Assembly (NCBI GenBank): GCA_016711925.1
Contig: JADJSA010000017.1
Coordinates: 62,001 to 126,000, forward strand
DNA: 64,000 nucleotides
DNA from: Candidatus Methylophosphatis haderslevensis
GTDB taxonomy: Bacteria > Pseudomonadota > Gammaproteobacteria > Burkholderiales > Rhodocyclaceae
Reading direction: 5' to 3'
In this document: positions 1 through 8,755 of the stretch, one piece after another
Position numbering within the stretch: position 1 is the first letter of the stretch
How the letters are laid out: every line of letters begins with the position of its first letter
Translations under genes and position numbers: made by a program
Notes under the pieces: generated by a model
The model's input: only the letters and a program-made list of their open reading frames with translations
Told to the model about the DNA's origin: nothing
Database searches by the model: none

Positions 1-2
1 CC

Positions 3-416
3 ACCGGCGAATGGAAGCATTATGTCCCGACCCTCGACAAGCTCGACGCCGTCATCAAGTATTACCTGACCGGCATCTTCCGCGACGCGCCGCACCCGTT
101 TCGGGTCACCCGCCTGCAGAAGCACAACCCGTTGCAGCGCCTGGCCTACCTCAAGGTCAAGCTGTTGATCAACCCGCTGATCTGGATCACCGGCGTGCTA
201 CTGTTGTTCTACGCCGACTGGCCGGCCTGGGGTATCGGTCGCCTGCAACTGGGAACCGTGGCGGTGCTGCACACGATCGGCGCGTTCCTGATGCTGATCT
301 TCCTGATCGTGCACGTCTATTTCGTCACTACCGGGCACACGCCGCTGGCCCAGATCAAGGCCATGATCACCGGCTGGGACGAAGTGGAAGACGAACAACC
401 CGCGGCCGCCAAATGA
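3..416 (+). CDS. Membrane-bound cytochrome b subunit, 3' part only
   Basis: The reading frame is open from the window edge, so only the last 137 codons are seen. The fragment has a charged stretch, then two strongly hydrophobic segments (around LLINPLIWITGVLLLF and LHTIGAFLMLIFLIVHVYF) with histidines in the second that could ligate haem b, and a short acidic cytoplasmic tail. This resembles the C-terminal half of cytochrome b561 / thiosulfate-reductase-type quinone-oxidising subunits. Such proteins pass electrons between the quinone pool and periplasmic redox partners. The next two genes encode an exported cytochrome c and an exported rhodanese, which supports a periplasmic sulfur or other oxyanion redox role. 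The exact partner enzyme lies outside the window. Confidence 0.75.
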   Translation, partial: TGEWKHYVPTLDKLDAVIKYYLTGIFRDAPHPFRVTRLQKHNPLQRLAYLKVKLLINPLIWITGVLLLFYADWPAWGIGRLQLGTVAVLHTIGAFLMLIFLIVHVYFVTTGHTPLAQIKAMITGWDEVEDEQPAAAK

Positions 417-450
417 ACGGGCCGCGCCGATCGCATTCAGGAGCAACGCG

Positions 451-837
451 ATGACAACGAGCAAATCTCTCTCCGCCCTGGCCGCGCTGGTGTTGCTGGG
501 CGCAGCCGGCGCCGCGCACGCCGAGGCCGACTGGAAGCGCGGGCGCGTTTATTACCGCATGGTGTGCACCGCCTGCCATGTCGAGAAGGGCGGCTCGATT
601 GCGCCGAGCAGCAAGACCATCGCCGAGTGGACTGCCTACCTCGCCGCCGACAAACACGCCAAGGGCAAGGACACCGTCAAGTTCTACGTCGGCAAGAAGT
701 ACCGCGACTCGGTGAAGGCCAGCAACAAGGCAGCCGAGAAGTACGCCGACGTCGCGGAGCAGGACCTGCACGACGATCTCAAGGCATTCCTGAGCAAGGG
801 CGCGAAGGACGGCGAGAGCCCCGCAAGCTGCAACTGA
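451..837 (+). CDS. Exported mono-haem cytochrome c
   Basis: A 128-residue protein with a signal peptide (residues 1-24, ending AHA) and one haem-binding motif CTACH at residues 39-43. The remainder is lysine-rich and has no second CxxCH, so it should be a single-haem periplasmic cytochrome c. A candidate distal Met ligand cannot be chosen with confidence. A GGAG ribosome binding site lies just before the ATG. It sits 34 bases after the cytochrome b gene and 31 bases before the rhodanese gene, so the three are probably one transcript that moves electrons between the membrane cytochrome b and a periplasmic reaction. Confidence 0.8.
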   Translation: MTTSKSLSALAALVLLGAAGAAHAEADWKRGRVYYRMVCTACHVEKGGSIAPSSKTIAEWTAYLAADKHAKGKDTVKFYVGKKYRDSVKASNKAAEKYADVAEQDLHDDLKAFLSKGAKDGESPASCN

Positions 838-868
838 GCCGGGCCGCCGCATTTTTGAGGAGGAACGA

Positions 869-1963
869 ATGAAACGCTGGTACGCATTCCTGGGCGCGCT
901 GCTGTTTGGCATGCTCTTCGTCGCGCCCGCCGTGGCCCAGACCGCGGCCAGAGAGGGCTGGTATCCCAAACTGGTGGATGCCGGGTTCGTGAAGAAGTAT
1001 TCGGTGGTGCCGCCGCCCGATGGCGCGATGATCATCGACTCGCGCCCGACTGCCCGCAAGTACGATCCCGGCCACATTCCAACCGCGGTGAATATTCCCG
1101 ATACCCAGTTCGAGAAGATGACCGACCTGCTGCCCAAGGACAAGGCTGCGACGCTGATTTTCTATTGCGACGGCGTCGAGTGCATGCTCAGCCACAAGTC
1201 TGCTTTCAAGGCCGAGAAGCTCGGCTACAGCAACGTGCAGGTGTATGCCGAGGGCTACCCGGACTGGATTGCCAAGGGTAACCTCGGCGCCGTCAGCGTC
1301 GCGTACATCAAGAAACTGATCGACGAGAAGGCGCCCATGACCCTGGTCGACTCCCGTCCCAGGGAGCGCAAGTACGACAAGGGCCACATCCCCGGCGCCA
1401 TCAACATCCCGGACACCCAGTTCGAGAAGATGAGCGACAAACTCCCCGCCGACAAGGCGGCGCCGCTGTTCTTCTATTGCGACGGGCTCAATTGCAAGCT
1501 CTCGGGCAATTCGGCGGAAAAGGCGGTCAAGCTCGGTCATACCAAAGTCATGGTGGTGCCGGAGGGCTGGCCCGCCTGGGAGAAGGCCTACGGCGCAGCG
1601 CCCTCGGCCGCCGCCCCTGCCATCGAGGCGGGCAAGGAAAGCGGCACCATCACGGTCGCGTCCCTGGAAAAGATTCTGAAGGAAGCGCCGGATTCCGTCG
1701 CGCTGATCGACGTGCGTGATCCCGCCGAGTTCGCGGGCGGAACCTTCAAGGGCGCGATCAACATGCCGATCAACAGCCTGGAGAAGAGCATCGACAAGCT
1801 GCCGGCGGACAAGCCGATCGTGTTCTTCTGCGGCTCGGCCGGCCGCGGCGGCGAGGCCCACGACATGACCAAACTGCTCAGACCCGAACTCAAGACCTAT
1901 TTCCCCAATGCCAACATCAAGTGGAGCAAGGACGGCAGCTACACGATGACCGAGATCAAGTAG
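869..1963 (+). CDS. Periplasmic protein with three tandem rhodanese domains
   Basis: A 364-residue exported protein: signal peptide at 1-23, then three rhodanese-like domains at roughly 35-138, 140-243 and 258-362. Each has a catalytic-type cysteine: C100 in loop CDGVECML, C204 in CDGLNCKL and C321 in CGSAGRGGE. Domains 1 and 2 are close copies (both have RKYD-GHIP and NIPDTQFEKM), which points to an internal duplication; domain 3 is more divergent. Rhodaneses carry sulfane sulfur as a cysteine persulfide, and some homologues act in selenium or tellurium chemistry. A strong GGAGGAA ribosome binding site precedes the ATG. With the two upstream cytochromes it suggests periplasmic sulfur-compound redox chemistry; the substrate is unknown. 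Confidence 0.8.
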   Translation: MKRWYAFLGALLFGMLFVAPAVAQTAAREGWYPKLVDAGFVKKYSVVPPPDGAMIIDSRPTARKYDPGHIPTAVNIPDTQFEKMTDLLPKDKAATLIFYCDGVECMLSHKSAFKAEKLGYSNVQVYAEGYPDWIAKGNLGAVSVAYIKKLIDEKAPMTLVDSRPRERKYDKGHIPGAINIPDTQFEKMSDKLPADKAAPLFFYCDGLNCKLSGNSAEKAVKLGHTKVMVVPEGWPAWEKAYGAAPSAAAPAIEAGKESGTITVASLEKILKEAPDSVALIDVRDPAEFAGGTFKGAINMPINSLEKSIDKLPADKPIVFFCGSAGRGGEAHDMTKLLRPELKTYFPNANIKWSKDGSYTMTEIK

Positions 1964-1990
1964 CGCAAGGCGGGGCTCTCGCGTGTCGGA

Positions 1991-2018
1991 CGGGCGGCTG
2001 CGGCCGCCCGCTTCACTT
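1991..2018 (+). terminator. Possible terminator after the rhodanese gene
   Basis: Inverted repeat CGGGCGGC / GCCGCCCG with a TGCG loop, 28 bases after the rhodanese stop codon, followed by CTTCACTTC. The stem is strong but the T-run is weak, so intrinsic termination is only possible. Confidence 0.4.
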
Positions 2019-2104
2019 CAGCCTGCCGGCACCGGCCGCATTTGCGCACAGCGCCGGCGGCATCGATGGTGCTGGCTTACCCTTGGCAACCGCATGCCGG
2101 AAAG

Positions 2105-2204
2105 GCGCATGAAACGGCGCTCTTCGGCCTGCCTGCCATGAGAGCACCATTGCATGCGGGTTTCAGACCGGCATGCCTGGAGAGCGCCATTCCATGCGGG
2201 CTGC
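2105..2204. repeat. Composite intergenic repeat, copy A
   Basis: First of four copies in the window. It has one inverted unit (about 2107-2123, GCATGAAACGGCGCTCT) and two direct units (about 2141-2160 and 2181-2200, the second reading AGAGCGCCATTCCATGCGGG). The two direct units are exactly 40 bases apart, and the span from GGCG of the inverted unit to the end of CACC in the first direct unit is 33 bases. The same geometry recurs in copies B, C and D. It fills most of the 306-base gap between the convergent rhodanese and CoA-transferase genes. Confidence 0.75.
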
Positions 2205-2269
2205 AGGGCAGGCACCGACGCAGTGCAGCCGGGTTTCGCCCCGTCCGGTCCGGCCGCCGCCGTGCCGGC

Positions 2270-3448
2270 TCAGATCGCTGCTTCGCTGCGCAGGCGGGCG
2301 ATGGCGGCGCGATCGTAGCCGAGTTCGGCGAGTATCGCCTCGCTATGCTCGCCGAGTGCGGGCACCGCATCCATGCGCGGGTCGATGCCGGCCGGAATGC
2401 CCGGCGGCAGCAGCGCGGGCAGCCGCCCGGCGGGGCTGTCCACCTCGGTCCAGCGGCCGCGGGCGCGCAGCTGCGCGTGCTCCCATACCTCGTGCATGTC
2501 GTTGACGCGCGCGTTGGCGATCTGCGCCGCGTCGAGCCGCTCGATCACCTGTTCGGCGGTGAGCGTCGAGAAGGTCTCGGCGATCAGGCTCGCCACCTCG
2601 GCGCGCGCTGCGTTGCGCCTGGAGTTCGAGGCGTAGCGCGGGTCGGCTGCCAGTTCCGGCCGCTGCAGCACCTTGGCGGAAAACAGCGCCCATTCGCGCT
2701 CGTTCTGGATGCCCAGCATGACAATCTTGCCGTCGCCGGCGGCGAACGGTCCGTAAGGGCAGATGGTGGCGTGCGCGGCACCGCTGCGCGGCGGCGGCGC
2801 GGCACCGTCGTGCGCGTAGTACAGCGGATAGCTCATCCACTCGACCATCGCCTCGAGCATCGACACCTCGACGCGGCAACCGCGCCCGGTGCGGCCGCGC
2901 TGCAGCAGCGCGGCCAGAACGTTCGAGTAGGCGTACATGCCGGCGGCGATGTCGGCGATCGAGCAGCCGGCCTTGGCCGGCGCCTCGGCCGGGCCGGTGA
3001 TCGAGAGGAAGCCGGATTCGCTCTGGATCAGCAGGTCGTAGGCCTTCTTGTCGCGATAGGGGCCGCTGTCGCCGTAGCCAGAGATGTCGCAGACGACCAG
3101 CCGCGGATGCGCTTGCTGCAGCGCTTCGTAGGCAAGACCCAGCCGTGCCGCCGCCCCCGGCGCGAGGTTCTGAACCAGCACGTCGGCATGCGCGAGCAGG
3201 CGGGTCAGCACGCCGGCCGCTTGCGGGTGCTTGAGGTCCAGCGTCAGGCTCTCTTTGGAGCGGTTGGTCCAGACGAAGTGCGAGGCCAGGCCCTTGACGC
3301 GTTCGTCGTAGCCGCGTGCAAAGTCGCCCGTGCCGGGGCGCTCGATCTTGATGACCCGGGCGCCCAGGTCCGCCAGATGCCGGGTGCACAGCGGCGCGGC
3401 GATCGCCTGCTCGAGCGCGACGACGGTGATGCCGTCCAGCGGTCGCAT
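2270..3448 (-). CDS. CaiB/BaiF-family (class III) CoA-transferase
   Basis: A 392-residue protein beginning MRPLDGITVV, the usual start of this family, which moves CoA between organic acids through a covalent aspartyl intermediate. The expected Asp is D166 in SIADIAAGMYAYS. The length matches full-size family members. The frame is open further upstream inside the neighbouring gene, but the ATG at 3448 is where family similarity begins, and it lies 5 bases after the acyl-CoA dehydrogenase stop, so the pair is an operon. Together they suggest activation and alpha,beta-oxidation of a carboxylic acid; the acid cannot be named from sequence. Confidence 0.88.
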   Translation of the reverse strand: MRPLDGITVVALEQAIAAPLCTRHLADLGARVIKIERPGTGDFARGYDERVKGLASHFVWTNRSKESLTLDLKHPQAAGVLTRLLAHADVLVQNLAPGAAARLGLAYEALQQAHPRLVVCDISGYGDSGPYRDKKAYDLLIQSESGFLSITGPAEAPAKAGCSIADIAAGMYAYSNVLAALLQRGRTGRGCRVEVSMLEAMVEWMSYPLYYAHDGAAPPPRSGAAHATICPYGPFAAGDGKIVMLGIQNEREWALFSAKVLQRPELAADPRYASNSRRNAARAEVASLIAETFSTLTAEQVIERLDAAQIANARVNDMHEVWEHAQLRARGRWTEVDSPAGRLPALLPPGIPAGIDPRMDAVPALGEHSEAILAELGYDRAAIARLRSEAAI

Positions 3449-3453
3449 GATGG

Positions 3454-4611
3454 TCAGTAGGAGCGCGGCAGGCCGAGGATGTGCTCGGCCACGTAGGAAA
3501 AAATCAGGTTGGTGGAGATCGGCGCCACCTGGTAGAGCCGGGTTTCGCGGAACTTGCGCTCGACATCGTACTCGCAGGCGAACCCAAAACCGCCATGGGT
3601 CTGCAGGCACACATTGGCCGCCTGCCACGACGCCTTGGCGGCCAGGTGCTTGGCCATGTTCGCCTCGGCCCCGCACGGCTGCTGCGCATCGAACAACTGG
3701 GCGGCGCGAAAGCGCATCAGGTTCGCCGCTTCGACGTCGATGTAGGCCTCGGCAATCGGAAACTGCACGCCCTGGTTCTGACCGATCGGGCGGTCGAACA
3801 CCACGCGGTCCCTGGCGTAGCGGGCGGCCCGCTCGATGAACCAGTAGCCGTCGCCAATGCATTCGGCGGCGATCAGGGTGCGTTCGGCGTTGAGGCCGTC
3901 GAGAATGTACCTGAAGCCCTTGCCTTCCTCGCCGATCAGGTTTTCCGCCGGTATCTCCAGGTTGTCGAAGAACAGTTCGTTGGTCTCGTGGTTCACCATG
4001 TTGGCGATCGGGCGCACCGTCAGGCCATGGCCGATCGCGGCGCGCAGATCGACGATGAACACCGACATGCCGTCGGACTTCTTCTTCACCTCGGCCAGCG
4101 GCGTGGTGCGCGCGAGCAGCACCATCAGGTCGGAGTGCTGCACGCGCGAGGTCCACACTTTCTGGCCATTCACGACGTAGCGATCGCCGCGCCGGACGGC
4201 GGTGGTCTTGAGCTTGGTGGTGTCGGTGCCGGTGGTAGGTTCGGTCACCGCCATCGACTGGATGCGCAGTTCGCCGGCGGCGATCTGCGGCAGATAGCGT
4301 TGCTTTTGCTCGCGCGTGCCGTTGCGCAGCAGCGTGCCCATGTTGTACATCTGGCCGTGCACCGCGCCGGCATTGCCGCCGCAGCGGTTGATCTCCTCCA
4401 TGATCACGCTGGCCGCGGCCAGGCCGAGGCCGGCGCCGCCGTACTCCTCCGGAATCATGGCGGCGAGCCAGCCGGCGCGCATCAGCGCATCGACAAAGGC
4501 CTCCGGATACCCGCGCTGCGCGTCGATCGCGCGGAAGTACTCGTCGGGATAGGCGGCGCACAGCGCGCGCACAGCGTTGCGGATGTCAGAAAATTCTTGA
4601 GTCGGCATCAT
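3454..4611 (-). CDS. Acyl-CoA dehydrogenase family flavoprotein
   Basis: A 385-residue protein of normal family length with N-terminal helical, central beta (MAVTEPTTGTD near 120-130, typical FAD/substrate contacts) and C-terminal helical regions, ending in the family-like QTHGGFGF (337-344) segment. These enzymes oxidise acyl-CoA to enoyl-CoA and pass electrons to electron-transfer flavoprotein. Many family members have the catalytic Glu in a YEGT-like motif; here the matching place reads LYQVAP (about 359-364). E243 in NAERTLIAAE resembles the alternative base position of isovaleryl-CoA dehydrogenase, so activity may be kept. It is the first gene of a two-gene operon with the CoA-transferase. 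Confidence 0.88.
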   Translation of the reverse strand: MMPTQEFSDIRNAVRALCAAYPDEYFRAIDAQRGYPEAFVDALMRAGWLAAMIPEEYGGAGLGLAAASVIMEEINRCGGNAGAVHGQMYNMGTLLRNGTREQKQRYLPQIAAGELRIQSMAVTEPTTGTDTTKLKTTAVRRGDRYVVNGQKVWTSRVQHSDLMVLLARTTPLAEVKKKSDGMSVFIVDLRAAIGHGLTVRPIANMVNHETNELFFDNLEIPAENLIGEEGKGFRYILDGLNAERTLIAAECIGDGYWFIERAARYARDRVVFDRPIGQNQGVQFPIAEAYIDVEAANLMRFRAAQLFDAQQPCGAEANMAKHLAAKASWQAANVCLQTHGGFGFACEYDVERKFRETRLYQVAPISTNLIFSYVAEHILGLPRSY

Positions 4612-5175
4612 GCGATGAGCTTACAGCGATTCCATGGCGCGGCGAGTCCCGGTCGACCTGCGGGATTGCGACAACGGTCTGCCGCGGATCGATTGACCGC
4701 CGCAGCCGGCCGCGACCAATGCCGGCCGACCGGCGGGCAGCGTTCCCGGCCAACACTCGCCAATACGCGAAGCCTTGTCAAGCGGCCGAAGCGCCGCCGC
4801 GCCCCACGCGCACCGCGCCGGGCATGCGAAACAAACGAAACATTCCCGGCCGCCCAATGAAGTCCGCCTGACGCGACGGGCCGCTAAAGTCGTTGGCAGT
4901 TCGCGCTTCACGGAAGTTCATGTGTATCCGCAAGATGACGCCACGCGCTGCTGCCCGCTGGCCGTGCACGACCGCATGCCACGGCAATACCGCCAAGCCG
5001 CCCGGATCTGCGACCCCGCCCGCCCGTACCGAGTCGCCGCATGCTCAATCGCCGCTGGATCATGAACGACGCGGGCCATCCGGTCGCTTGCTGGGTGGCC
5101 GGCGCGGACCCGAAGGATCGACTTACGCTGTTTCATGCCCAGGCGAAGAGCCGGCACATATCTGGAGACGATGTC
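4612..5175. other. 564-base gap between divergent genes
   Basis: This gap separates the minus-strand acyl-CoA dehydrogenase from the next possible gene on the plus strand. Open frames on both strands are short, lack ribosome binding sites and look like by-products of high GC. No clear promoter, RNA gene or repeat was recognised. A single stretch near 4626-4640 (GCGATTCCATGGCG) is faintly like the composite repeat core but lacks its geometry. Confidence 0.4.
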
Positions 5176-5475
5176 ATGCAAGCCATTCACCATCCAAGTC
5201 CGACCTGGTCCGGCGTCCGCGGGCGCACCCGCGCCAGGGTTGCCCGGGACATTGCCGCAATCCTTGTCGCTGCAACGACATTGGAGGGCGGCATCCAGTT
5301 CCTCAATCTCGTCCTCGACACTCCTCTGCCCGATCCGCTGCATCGCTCCGTCGTGGCTGCGGCGCCGGCGGCGTGGGTTGAAGTTACCGTCAGGCCGGCA
5401 CCGGCCGCGCCCGATCGCGCCCTGCCGGCCGCCTCGGCGGACGACGCGAACGAACCGGAACCCGGCCCATACTGA
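5176..5475 (+). CDS. Possible small hypothetical protein
   Basis: A 99-codon frame starting ATG at 5176 with GGAG seven bases upstream. The protein has a basic N-terminal third, a moderately hydrophobic stretch (DIAAILVAATTLEGGIQF, about 30-47) that could touch or span the membrane, and a Pro/Ala/Glu-rich tail ending EPEPGPY. I do not recognise a family. The frame is also open upstream to 5041, but no better start is visible. It stands alone, converging on the metal permease gene. It may be a chance ORF; confidence is low. Confidence 0.35.
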   Translation: MQAIHHPSPTWSGVRGRTRARVARDIAAILVAATTLEGGIQFLNLVLDTPLPDPLHRSVVAAAPAAWVEVTVRPAPAAPDRALPAASADDANEPEPGPY

Positions 5476-5515
5476 GCCGCAAATGCTTTGCCGGACGGCA
5501 GTCTTGGCGCGCGGT

Positions 5516-6286
5516 TCATGCCGACGTCGTTTGCGCCGGTGCGGCCAGCGCGCCGGCCAGCGCACACCCCGCCAGGGTCCACACGATGACAGCGCCTGAA
5601 GGAAGATCGAGCACAGCGGACAACCCCAGTCCGAGCGCATAGCCCAGCGCGCCGACCGCATAGGCGGTGACGAGGCGCCGGCGGCCGCGCAGCGCGCGCG
5701 CCCCCAGCGCCGGGATGATGAGACTCGAAAACACGAGGTACACGCCGACCAGTTGCACCGAGGCGGTGACCGCCAGCGCGAACGCGCCGTAGAAGCCGAA
5801 GCGTCCGAGGCGTTCCACCCAGCCCAGCGCCAAGGCCGCTAGCAGCAGCGCGGATACGCCGGCCAGCCACAGCAACTGCGTCGTGTTGACCCACAGGATC
5901 TGGCCGACCAGCAGGTCTTTCAGATGTTCGCCGCCATGCGGATTGCCGGCCAGCAGCAGGATGCCGGCACATGCCGCGAGGATGAACATCACGCCGATCA
6001 GCGCCTCCTGCTGCTGCGGGGCGCGACGCTCGGTCCACGCCAGCAGCACGGCCCCCAGCAGTGCGGCGCAGACCGCGGCGACCTGAACCGCGATGCCGCC
6101 TTCCGCCATGCCAATCGCATCGGCGGCGATGACGCCGAGCCCCGCGATCTGCGCGATCGCCAGGTCGATGAAGACGATGCCGCGATCGAGCACCTGCGCA
6201 CCCAGTGGTACGTGGGTCGCCAGCACCAGCAGGCCGGCGATCATCGCCGGGCCGAGGATGGTCCAGTCGAGCGCGCTCCAGTTCAT
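5516..6286 (-). CDS. Zinc/manganese-type ABC transporter permease (ZnuB-like)
   Basis: A 256-residue polytopic membrane protein with about seven or eight hydrophobic segments, similar in length and pattern to the ABC-3 family of metal permeases (ZnuB/MntB). The ATG overlaps the stop of the solute-binding gene by four bases (ATGA), so the two are translationally coupled. It would form the membrane channel for a divalent metal delivered by the adjacent binding protein. The usual ATPase gene is absent on either side, so the complex must borrow an ATPase encoded elsewhere, or that gene has moved. Confidence 0.85.
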   Translation of the reverse strand: MNWSALDWTILGPAMIAGLLVLATHVPLGAQVLDRGIVFIDLAIAQIAGLGVIAADAIGMAEGGIAVQVAAVCAALLGAVLLAWTERRAPQQQEALIGVMFILAACAGILLLAGNPHGGEHLKDLLVGQILWVNTTQLLWLAGVSALLLAALALGWVERLGRFGFYGAFALAVTASVQLVGVYLVFSSLIIPALGARALRGRRRLVTAYAVGALGYALGLGLSAVLDLPSGAVIVWTLAGCALAGALAAPAQTTSA

Positions 6287-7200
6287 CCCTTTTCCCCCAC
6301 CGCCAGCAAGCGCGCCAGCATGTCGTCGAACAGGCCGAACAGATCCTTCGCCGCCTCGGTGCCCCCCACGGTGAAAGCCAACTTCACCGCCGCCATGCCG
6401 CCGTTCTTGCTCAGCCACTCCGCCGGGCGCGGATCCTGATACGCGGCGTACAGCACCATCCGCGCCGGCGCGCCCTTGAGCGTGGCGAGCACCGCCTGAA
6501 GGTGCGATGCCGAAGGCTCCACGCCCGGCTTGGGCTCGAGCACCGCGACCTCCTTCAGACCCAGCCAGTCGTACAGGTAGACGAACGCCTTGTGTTGCGA
6601 CACCACCGCCGCACCCTTGAGCGGCGCGGCCAGCGCCGTCCAGCGGGCGATCGCCTGTTGCCAGCGCTGCGCGAAGTCGGCATGACGACGGGCGTACTCG
6701 CCGGCATGCGCCGGATCGATCTGCTGCAAGCGGGCTGCGAGCGCCGCGGCCACCAGGCCGATGTTGCGCGGGTCGGTCTGGATATGCGGATTGCCGGCCG
6801 CATGCACGTCGCCCTGCGAGCGGTCGAGACGTCCCGGCACGTCGAGCTTGGGCACAAAATCGGCGGCAGCGAAATTCCCCGGCTGACCCGCCTGTACCCT
6901 GGCATTGGCCGATTGCTGCAGCAGCACCGGTAGCCAGCCGATCTCCAGTTCGGCGCCGGTGCAGACGACCAGGTCGGCATTGCGCGCCCGCGCGATCAGG
7001 CTCGGCCTGGCCTGGATCTGGTGCGGGTCCTGCAATGCGCTGGTGGCGACCGACACCTCCACCAGATTGCCGCCGAGTTCCTGCGCGAGTGCGCCCCATT
7101 CGGGTTCGCAGGCGAGAACACGCAGAGCGGCGTGCGAAGGCAATGCAAGCAGCAGCAACGACGCGGCGAGCAGTGCGACAAGTGTGTGGCGATCGATCAT
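6283..7200 (-). CDS. Metal ABC transporter solute-binding protein (ZnuA-like)
   Basis: A 305-residue periplasmic protein from the ATG at 7200, which has GGGAG upstream; the frame extends nine codons further but without a better start. Signal peptide 1-24. Three histidines fit the cluster A-I metal site: H60 (QDPHQI), H139 (GNPHI) and H203 (SQHKAF). The His-rich loop of many zinc-specific ZnuA proteins is missing, so zinc and manganese cannot be told apart by sequence alone. It captures the metal and feeds the overlapping permease gene. The gene lies 26 bases after a beta-barrel protein gene in the same orientation. Confidence 0.87.
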   Translation of the reverse strand: MIDRHTLVALLAASLLLLALPSHAALRVLACEPEWGALAQELGGNLVEVSVATSALQDPHQIQARPSLIARARNADLVVCTGAELEIGWLPVLLQQSANARVQAGQPGNFAAADFVPKLDVPGRLDRSQGDVHAAGNPHIQTDPRNIGLVAAALAARLQQIDPAHAGEYARRHADFAQRWQQAIARWTALAAPLKGAAVVSQHKAFVYLYDWLGLKEVAVLEPKPGVEPSASHLQAVLATLKGAPARMVLYAAYQDPRPAEWLSKNGGMAAVKLAFTVGGTEAAKDLFGLFDDMLARLLAVGEKG

Positions 7201-7226
7201 GGTGTGCTCCCTGGCAAGGCGGCGCA

Positions 7227-8681
7227 TCAGTAGCCGTGCGCGCCATGCGCGCCCAGGCTCATCTGGTACTGGAGGAAAAGCTGGTTGTCGGCGGACCCTT
7301 CACGCGACTGGTCGCGGGCGACCTGCAGACGCAGGCGCGAGAACTCGCTCGGGTTGAAGTCCACCATCAGGGACTGCTTGCGCGGGCGCGCGCCGCCGTC
7401 GGCGAACATCGCGGCCTCGAGCCCGTAGTGCGGTGTGCCGGAATTGAGCCGCTCGGTGCGCAGTCCGACCCGCCAGCGCGGCATGAACTGGTACACCCCC
7501 TGCAGGTACCAGCCGGACTGCACGGCACGGTAGTCGCCCCCGCCATCGCTGTTTGCGCCATCGACGACAAGACTGCCGTTGCGCGTGCTGCGCAGGTACT
7601 CCGCCTGAAGCTTCAGACTGGTTCGCGTGGCGTTGCCCTCGGGCGCCCATTTCCACACCGCGTCGGCAACCCACACGCGGGTTGTGCCGGTAAAGCGGCT
7701 GGTCAGCGTATCGCCCGCTGCGCCGGCCGCCGACAGCGCCTGGTCGCTCGCCTTCGCGCGCAGCAGCGAAAGGCCGGCACGCCAGCTCTGGCTGCTGCCG
7801 ATATCGCCGCCGCTGTGTGCCGTCAATGCCGCCATGCCGGCGCCGTTGCGCGACGTATCGCTGCCGGGAAAGCTGCGGCCGCGGCCCAGTTCCACACCCA
7901 GTTCCAGATAGCGGTCGGTGGGCGCCAGCCAGGTCAGTTGCACGCCGTCGTCGTCGTATTGCGTGCCGAGCAGCGCCTGATAGGCCAGCGGGTTGTCGAC
8001 GAAGTCCCAGGTGTGGGCATGCTGCGGATTCAGGTAGCCGACACCGGAGAAGAACCGCCCGGCCTTGAGCGCCAGGCCGTTGCCAAGCGATGTCGTCTGG
8101 ATATAGGCCTCTTCGACCGACAGCGTGTCGTCGGGATGCATGGCGATACTGGCTGCACCACGCAGCCACGGATCGATGCTGGCGGCGAAACCGAGTTCGG
8201 ATTCGGCGAGGCTGAATCCGCGCGTGCCGGGGCCGGCCTCCGCGCCGGCCGGCAGTTGAAAACCGCGGATCGCGTAGTCCGCCGGATCGCGCGAAGTGCG
8301 GGTGTAGAGACCGGAAAGAATCAGCGATATCGCCGGATTGAACGCGCCCGCGCCACCCGCGGATGAAGCGGCCGGGGACACGGGCGCGGGTGCAACGGAC
8401 GGCGCGGTCGCAGCGGGCACGACGGCGGTTGATGCCGCTGCGGGAAACCGCATCGCGGCCGTCGCTTCGGCAGCCTGCAGGCGCTGCTCGAGGGCCTGCA
8501 GGCGCGCCTCGTAGGCGCCGCGCAGGGCCTTGATCTCTGCGCGCAGGGCGTCGAGATCGGCGCGCGAACTTGTCGTTGAATCCGGCGTGAGATCGGACCT
8601 CGAATCGGACGCCAAGTCGGCCCGCGCAGCGACTGGCGCGGCTAAGGCGAGCACGAGGCTCGCACGCAACAAGCTCTGCAT
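7227..8681 (-). CDS. Outer-membrane beta-barrel (porin-like) protein of the metal-uptake cluster
   Basis: A 484-residue protein from the ATG at 8681, which has a near-ideal AGGAGGG ribosome binding site. Signal peptide at 1-21, then a predicted coiled coil (about 42-72, ALRAEIKAL...LEQRLQAAEA heptads), an Ala/Pro linker (about 75-110), and a long region of alternating residues with many aromatic girdle positions, ending LFLQYQMSL, as in outer-membrane barrels. Placement just before the metal-binding protein suggests a channel that helps divalent metal cross the outer membrane. The coiled coil may anchor or trimerise it. Exact family not assigned. Confidence 0.72.
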   Translation of the reverse strand: MQSLLRASLVLALAAPVAARADLASDSRSDLTPDSTTSSRADLDALRAEIKALRGAYEARLQALEQRLQAAEATAAMRFPAAASTAVVPAATAPSVAPAPVSPAASSAGGAGAFNPAISLILSGLYTRTSRDPADYAIRGFQLPAGAEAGPGTRGFSLAESELGFAASIDPWLRGAASIAMHPDDTLSVEEAYIQTTSLGNGLALKAGRFFSGVGYLNPQHAHTWDFVDNPLAYQALLGTQYDDDGVQLTWLAPTDRYLELGVELGRGRSFPGSDTSRNGAGMAALTAHSGGDIGSSQSWRAGLSLLRAKASDQALSAAGAAGDTLTSRFTGTTRVWVADAVWKWAPEGNATRTSLKLQAEYLRSTRNGSLVVDGANSDGGGDYRAVQSGWYLQGVYQFMPRWRVGLRTERLNSGTPHYGLEAAMFADGGARPRKQSLMVDFNPSEFSRLRLQVARDQSREGSADNQLFLQYQMSLGAHGAHGY

Positions 8682-8755
8682 GGTTTCACCCTCCTGAAAC
8701 GATCTGGAATGCACACGCGCCCCGGCAGAAGCGGGTCGCGAGCCACGAACAACGA

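Noticed and set aside
4626..4640. Possible fifth copy of the composite repeat (GCGATTCCATGGCG)
   Set aside because: Only a partial core match; no inverted unit and no second unit at 40 bases.
2042..4860. Long plus-strand frames (about 470 and 460 codons) opposite the CoA-transferase and acyl-CoA dehydrogenase
   Set aside because: Arg/Gly/Ala/His-rich shadow proteins opposite two clear family genes.
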